A program made the position numbers and the translations under genes. The notes below the pieces were generated by a model. The model did no database searches. It saw only the letters and a list, made by a program, of their open reading frames with translations, and was not told where the DNA came from. Source: Chytridium lagenaria (taxonomy: Eukaryota; Chytridiomycota; Chytridiomycetes; Chytridiales; Chytridiaceae). From it: 64,000 bases of DNA. Below are positions 59,477 to 64,000 of this stretch, one piece after another (the first letter of the stretch is position 1; each line of letters begins with the position of its first letter). The stretch lies in NCBI GenBank assembly GCA_025449115.1, contig JAHLKC010000001.1, positions 558,001 through 622,000 of the forward strand, given 5' to 3'.

Positions 59477-61377
59477 TTAAGCGCTCTCCTTCTGCTGTCT
59501 CGCCACCATCAAACTCATCGGTACAACACATGCATCACAACTAGGATCTCCAAGACACGCCGGGAACCCACACATCTTCCCAACACTCGTCGTCTGAGGC
59601 GCGGCGGTGGTCATGGTCTTGCTCGTCGTCGTGGGAACAGCCGTGATTTGAGTTGTGGTCGTGGGGGTGATTTTACCGCTCGGGTCGATCAGACCTTTGC
59701 TTCCGGTTTGAACACCCGAACCTACACCGAATAGGACATCGCGGTGAGCTGGGGAGAGTGGGGTTGAGGTTGACCGGGTGGTGCGAGTTGCGGTGCGGGT
59801 GGTGGTGCGGGTGGTGGGGAGGTGGGTGGTGGTGGAGGGGGTGATGGCGTTGAAGCCTTGTTCGCCGCCGTTGAAGAGGAGGTAGTTGAAGGTGTTGTTG
59901 GGAGCGCCGGAAACTTTTACGCCGTTTTCTATTGGAACAAGAAGCGTTAGAAGAAAAAGTTTGGAAGAGAACATTAGAAGGTATGAACGATGGAACAGGT
60001 ACTTACAAAAGCAAGTTCATTCACCGCATCATAGATCTTGTCCACTGACGAAAACTTTCTCTGACCCATCAACAACGCCATCACTCCCGCAACCATTGGC
60101 GCAGCAACCGAAGTTCCACTCGACACAACCCCTCCCTTCCCCCCTCATTATCAAGACTCACCACATTCGTTCCAGGCGCAACACCCCTCACACACTCTCC
60201 GCCATTAGAAAACGGCGCCCAACTCACAGTCCCATCCACAAACGACACAGCAGCAGCTCCAACCGTGAACGCCGCAGAAGCTCCAGCAGGACTCCCCGCA
60301 CATGCATCAACACCAGGTCCATCGTTTCCAGCCGCAGCGACAACAGGATTACCAGCGAGGAAGGCTTGAGAGACGGCGAGTTCCCAACACAAAGTCTTTG
60401 GATCCACCCAGCGAGAGGTTGATGATGGAGGGTTGACGGGTTGCCCGGGCAGAGAGGATGGCGTAGTTGAGGACCTTGGAGGAGGGAGGAGGTGGTGCCG
60501 CGGCCTTCTTCGTCGAGGACACGGACGGAGATGATGTTGGAGTTGGGGGCGACGCCGTAGGTTTTGGAGGAGATGAGGCCGGCGACGTGGGTGCCGTGGC
60601 CGACGGGGGTCACCCGTGGTGTCGTTGGTGCCGATGAAGGGTGGCGCCAAAGATGGCGCGGCCTGGTTTTGTGTTTGGGAAAAACCCGGTTAGAATGGCG
60701 TTTGTGTATTGGGAGATGAGGATGAAGTTATGAGTGAAAACGTACTTCAAAGTCGGGGTGGTTCAACATCAACACCAGTGTCAAGAACGTAGACGGCGAC
60801 GCCAGCACCAGCAGTGTCAGGGACTATGTCAAAAGAAATAATGTTAGAGATGTTGAATTACAACAAAGGAGTGATCTATTTTAAGGAAGACGCACAGTTG
60901 TAGGTGTCAGAGTTTCCAGAAATGACGGGAAGGTGGGAAGCGGCAGGGTTTCTCTGAATGGCGTGCATGTAGTGGTAACGGTTAGGCTGACAACGTCAAC
61001 GGTTTCATGGCATCGTCAGAGATTTAGCGAATTCCTCGTTACATCCATCCAACAACATATCTAAAATTTCCAATGTAAGCATCTATTACAAAGAGAAAAG
61101 AAAAAGAAAAACATACCCAGGTAAAGTCGGTCCCAACGTTCCCTCTGAATCCGTAAAGTTTCAAGTAAGTCAACAATGGTTCATCAAACCCTTCCACAGG
61201 CGTCCACTTGGCTTTCAGTTGATTGCTCAGCCAACCCACATGGGATTCCCAGTTGGAACCGGGAGCCAGGATGACGATCCAGGAGTTGGGGACGATCTCG
61301 GGAACGTCTTGGGAGACAGCGAGAGAGGCGACAGCTGCGATGCGGCCTGCGAGGATGGTGAAGATGTGACGCGTCAT
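59477..61377 (-). CDS. Secreted subtilisin-like serine protease (S8, proteinase K group)
   Basis: Extracellular endopeptidase. The start at 61377 gives a signal-peptide-like N terminus (MTRHIFTILAGRIAAVASLAVS), then an I9-type propeptide (SWIVILAPGSNWESHVGWLS, LKLYGFRGN). Catalytic triad motifs: Asp in AGAGVAVYVLDTGVD (about 60790), His in GHGTHVAGLISSKTYGVAPN (about 60600-60545) and Ser in SSGTSVAAPMVAGVMALLMG (about 60115-60065). VLDEEGRGTTS, SIINLSLGGSKD and GNPVVAAAGNDGPGVDACAG (oxyanion-hole Asn region) are in the expected order. After the catalytic domain a Thr/Arg/Pro-rich linker (TTTHLPTTRTTTRTATRTTR) leads to a short Cys-containing tail (CGFPACLGDPSCDACV) and stop 59479-59477, suggesting a glycosylated stalk with a small disulfide module. 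Frame repairs near 60620, 60450, 60380 and 60136. Several introns. Confidence 0.87.
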
Positions 61378-61970
61378 GGTGTTTGTTTGGTATGCTATGT
61401 GTGTTTATGCAAAAGTGAGAGTGCAGGATGGGAGTATGCAAGTGAGAGTGCTAATGTGATGATGATGGTGAGAGGGTTTTTGAGAGTTGACAGTTGAGCT
61501 TTTTATATTGATGGTGGATGGTTGGTGTATAATTGCATTTTGAAGGGGAAGGAAAGAGGAATGAATTGAATTTAATTTAATTTATTTTCTTGTTTTGGGA
61601 AATGGAGTCCCTTCAAAATGACATTTATTTGTTAAAGCATTAATTAATTAATTTCCATAAATGGTAATAATGAATAAAATATTGTACATACATAATATTT
61701 TTACAATGAAGGGGAGTCCCTGTTTCTCCCCTTCATAAGGATAATAAGTATGTAATGTAAATATATAGAGCATTTAATGTAATATTAATGTAATTCATCT
61801 GTGTAATAGGTGTAGAATATTTCTTTTTTCGCTTACTCAATCCCTTCATTTTATTGTATGTACATAATTTATTTATTATTCTATTTATTTATTCAACAAA
61901 TAACATGTAAATACATAACTACCAATAGATTTAATTAATAATAAAATTTATATAAGATTAAATAAATCAT
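61378..61970. promoter_or_regulatory. AT-rich divergent intergenic region
   Basis: About 590 bp between the starts of the protease (minus) and the AT-hook protein (plus). Very AT-rich from 61560 on, with TTAATTAATTAATT near 61640. The repeated gaaggggagtccctgtttctccccttc near 61707-61733 contains the inverted repeat GAAGGGGAG / CTCCCCTTC. No gene. Confidence 0.5.
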
Positions 61971-63149
61971 AATGGGTAAACATGCTGCAAAGAGGACGTC
62001 ATCCTCTGTGAGTAAACCACCGTCAAAGGCATCCGTTCTTCAACCCATCATCATCACCAACAACAACATCACTGCTGCTACTACTACAGCAACACCATCA
62101 TCATCACCATTAGGAGGAGGGACAACGGTAACGTATCACTTGCTTCCCCTTCAATGTCAATCTTAAAACTCATCACGTCATACCTACTACGTCGTGTTCT
62201 CAGCAACCCAGCAAAACCGCCATCAACTATGAGCCTGGCGATGAGGACAAGGAGAATGCATATTGTCTCTCTAAATCAACAAAGAGCAGCACCACGTTAG
62301 ACCTCCCCATTCCCCATCCTCTGTCACCTGGACCAGGTAGGGTGGCTCACTCAACATGATTTTCTGGACACGTCACCATATTCACATCTAATTACACCCT
62401 TTCCCCCCTTCAGCGCTGCAGTTCACCAACCCTGAACTTCACAACTACGCCTCCGCATCCACTTCAACATGGGCATCCCAACTCGCCAGCAGCACAGCAA
62501 GCCTCCACCTTTTACCAAACCGTCGCCTCAATCAACCCACCAACACCACTCCTCCCATCCCAACCACAGCCTCGTCGTGGCCGTCCAATGAAATCCATAC
62601 CTGCCCGCAGTAAACCCGTCAAAGCTGACAAAAAGTCCATCAACAAGCGATCCACCATGCAGACCGACAACCGTTGGACCATGGAGCAAGCTTTTTGGCG
62701 TATCGTGCGGGGTTGTTGAGATACACTGTGCATGACAACATGGGCTTTATGACGGCTGCTGAGGAGGTGAAGGAGGGAGCGATTGCGCGGTTGTGGGGAC
62801 CTCGAAAGTGGGGAGATGGCGTGCGGATGAAAAAGGCTGCTGTCGTTTACATGGGTCGTCAGGGTGGTGGAGTGGTGCCGTTGTTAAACGAGTCTGAATC
62901 CATGTTGAAGATGGGAAGCGCTCTCGTGGCGTTGAAGAATGCATCTAATGTGACTGCTGACTCATCTCTACCTGCTTCATTGACGAATTTCGATGAAACA
63001 GACTCAGAGGCACCCACACAAAACCTTTTCCATCCATCACCCGTTGACATGGACTTTCAATTCCCTATCACCGACTACGAGCGTCCATCTCCATCCACCC
63101 TCCTCATCCGCACATCGCAAGAAAACCGGGTAGACTCGGATGACATGTA
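61971..63149 (+). CDS. AT-hook-containing nuclear protein of unknown family
   Basis: The ATG at 61971 (MGKHAAKRTSSSVSKPPSKA) opens a Lys/Ser-rich leader, then a Thr/Ser repeat, a likely intron (about 62127-62203), QPSKTAINYEPGDEDKENAY, a second intron (about 62336-62413), ALQFTNPELHNYASAS, and after a frame repair near 62490 ASTFYQTVASINPPTPLLPS with PQPRRGRPMKSIPARSKPV. The core RRGRPMK is an AT-hook-like minor-groove binding motif. Then WTMEQA and, after another shift near 62690, an uncharacterised compact domain: YRAGLLRYTVHDNMGFMTAA, EEVKEGAIARLWGPRKWGDG and VRMKKAAVVYMGRQGG. An acidic Ser/Thr-rich tail ends at TAA 63148-63150. I do not recognise the domain. Its length (about 320 aa) and basic N terminus suit a chromatin or transcription factor. 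Confidence 0.5.
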
Positions 63150-63895
63150 ACCAACTCGCAGGATCCTCCCTCACCCTTCGCTCCCAATCTTTCTCAAGCG
63201 TCATGCTATCGTCATCCTTTGAAGATGACCCTTCCTCCTCGTTTGGCGGTCCAATGCCAGACACCACGGGCGGCATCGCTAAATGCGAACAGCAGATTGA
63301 ATCACGGGTCGAAGAGGATGTCGACTTTGCAAGTTTCATCGTCACCGAGAGTTCACCTTGGGCGTCCCGTTCTCCTCCAAACACCTCGACCAACCGTGGA
63401 CGCTTTCATCATCGCAGAGCGTTCATTCACGACGTATGATGACGCTTTCGTCGTCACCAGCGGTGGCGAGATCTGTTGTTCTTCGTGGGATTGCGGAACG
63501 CACACATGGGGTCAGGTGATAGTAATGGGGGTGAGGAGCAGTAGTCCTGCGAGGTCACCGTTGAAGCATCTCTCGTGGTCTATTAGACGGTGTGAGGGGA
63601 CATCGGCGAGGTTGGCCAAGTCGCCGTATTTTGGGGATGGTGGGAGGATGAGGAGTTGATGAGGGGCGTCGCCTCCGGCGTTGATGAGGAGTCCGAGGGG
63701 TGGAGGGGATTGGAGGACGCCATGTAGGAAGAGGAGGCCAGATGATGGAGGTGAAGGGGATGGCAATGGGGATGATGGTTGGGTCGGTGAGGAGGGAGGG
63801 CGGCTATGGCCTTGTGTATTCTTAAGCGGAGTGGAGGAGGTCGTAGAGAAGGTGGAGCAGGAGGTGGATATCGTCATGGACGCAGCAAAACACAT
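63037..63895 (-). CDS. Unknown minus-strand gene at the right edge, frame broken
   Basis: Protein-like segments in consecutive frames on the minus strand: SSGLLFLHGVLQSPPPLGLL, INAGGDAPHQLLILPPSPKY and DLADVPSHRLIDHERCFNGD-type sequence (63770-63540, residues LANLADVPSHRLIDHERCF visible), then VCVPQSHEEQQISPPLVTTK and ASSYVVNERSAMMKASTV (63510-63400), and after a one-base shift VEVFGGERDAQGELSVTMKL, SICCSHLAMPPVVSGIGPPN, WERRVREDPASWLHVIRVYP and WRWTLVVGDRELKVHVNG to stop 63037. No family recognised. The 5' end may run on toward 64000, where NYVFCCVHDDIHLLLHLLYD is readable near 63900-63840. It overlaps the 3' end of the plus-strand AT-hook gene by about 110 bp. Confidence 0.4.
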
Positions 63896-64000
63896 AATTA
63901 GGTAGTCTGCCTTTTAGGATCACTATAAGGCTGCGGAGGCAAATAAGTGTCATGTTTAATGTAGTGAGAAAATAAATAAAAGCGCGGAAGCAAAAGAAAA

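Noticed and set aside
1..64000. CRISPR arrays, bacterial operons or prophage
   Set aside because: All clear genes are interrupted by spliceosomal introns and belong to eukaryotic families; the tandem repeats found have no spacer-repeat pattern.

Overview
This is a eukaryotic window, and gene content points to a fungus. Genes carry many short spliceosomal introns (about 45-170 nt, GT...AG). Typical families are present: an NHP6-type HMG-box protein, an HDA1/Clr3-type histone deacetylase, the GARP subunit Vps51, an Ftr1-type iron permease and an ABCC transporter. Secreted and surface proteins rich in Ser-Pro, Lys-Pro-Asp or Thr, tiny introns, wide microsatellite use and the mixed lipid genes suggest an early-diverging, possibly chytrid-like fungus. 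That placement is inference; there is no rRNA or other marker here.

Layout. 0-1.2 kb: 3' part of a Cys/Ser-Pro-rich surface protein. 1.9-4.7 kb: single-pass membrane protein with four repeat types (minus). 5.5-8.4 kb: Ser/Arg/Pro-rich coiled-coil protein (plus). 9.6-11.0 kb: DGAT2-type acyltransferase (minus). 11.3-15.2 kb: VPS51 (minus), divergent from a rhodanese + dual-specificity phosphatase (15.5-17.4 kb, plus). 18.1-21.7 kb: GH35 beta-galactosidase (plus). 22.1-23.3 and 23.3-25.0 kb: isochorismatase-like hydrolase and epoxide hydrolase, a tight co-directional pair (minus). 25.8-28.5 kb: degraded-looking HMG-box-like gene whose 3' end is repeated three times. 28.8-30.2 kb: NADP-dependent medium-chain reductase. 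31.5-34.2 kb: PH-domain protein with an unusual 1.1-kb intron.

34.2-38.0 kb has no recognisable gene: a T-rich, strand-asymmetric block is followed by a ~286/295-bp satellite and an older degenerate repeat family. 38.5-39.4 kb: NHP6 (minus). 40.25-41.38 kb: a shortened, frame-broken Hsp70-like gene. 42.9-46.5 kb: HDA1-type deacetylase (plus). 46.9-53.5 kb: ABCC/MRP transporter (minus). 54.2-57.3 kb: WSD-type wax ester synthase/DGAT (minus). 57.9-59.3 kb: FTR1-like iron permease (minus). 59.5-61.4 kb: secreted subtilase (minus). 62.0-63.1 kb: AT-hook-containing unknown protein, apparently overlapping a minus-strand unknown gene at the right edge.

The genes do not form one pathway. Two unrelated acyltransferase families for neutral lipid synthesis (DGAT2, WSD) lie 44 kb apart, chromatin proteins recur (NHP6, HMG-like, HDAC, AT-hook), and several genes serve secretion or transport. 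A pervasive feature is that many otherwise well conserved genes need single-base frame corrections, mostly in homopolymers. This looks more like residual assembly error than mass pseudogenisation, so exact CDS limits should be read with that in mind.
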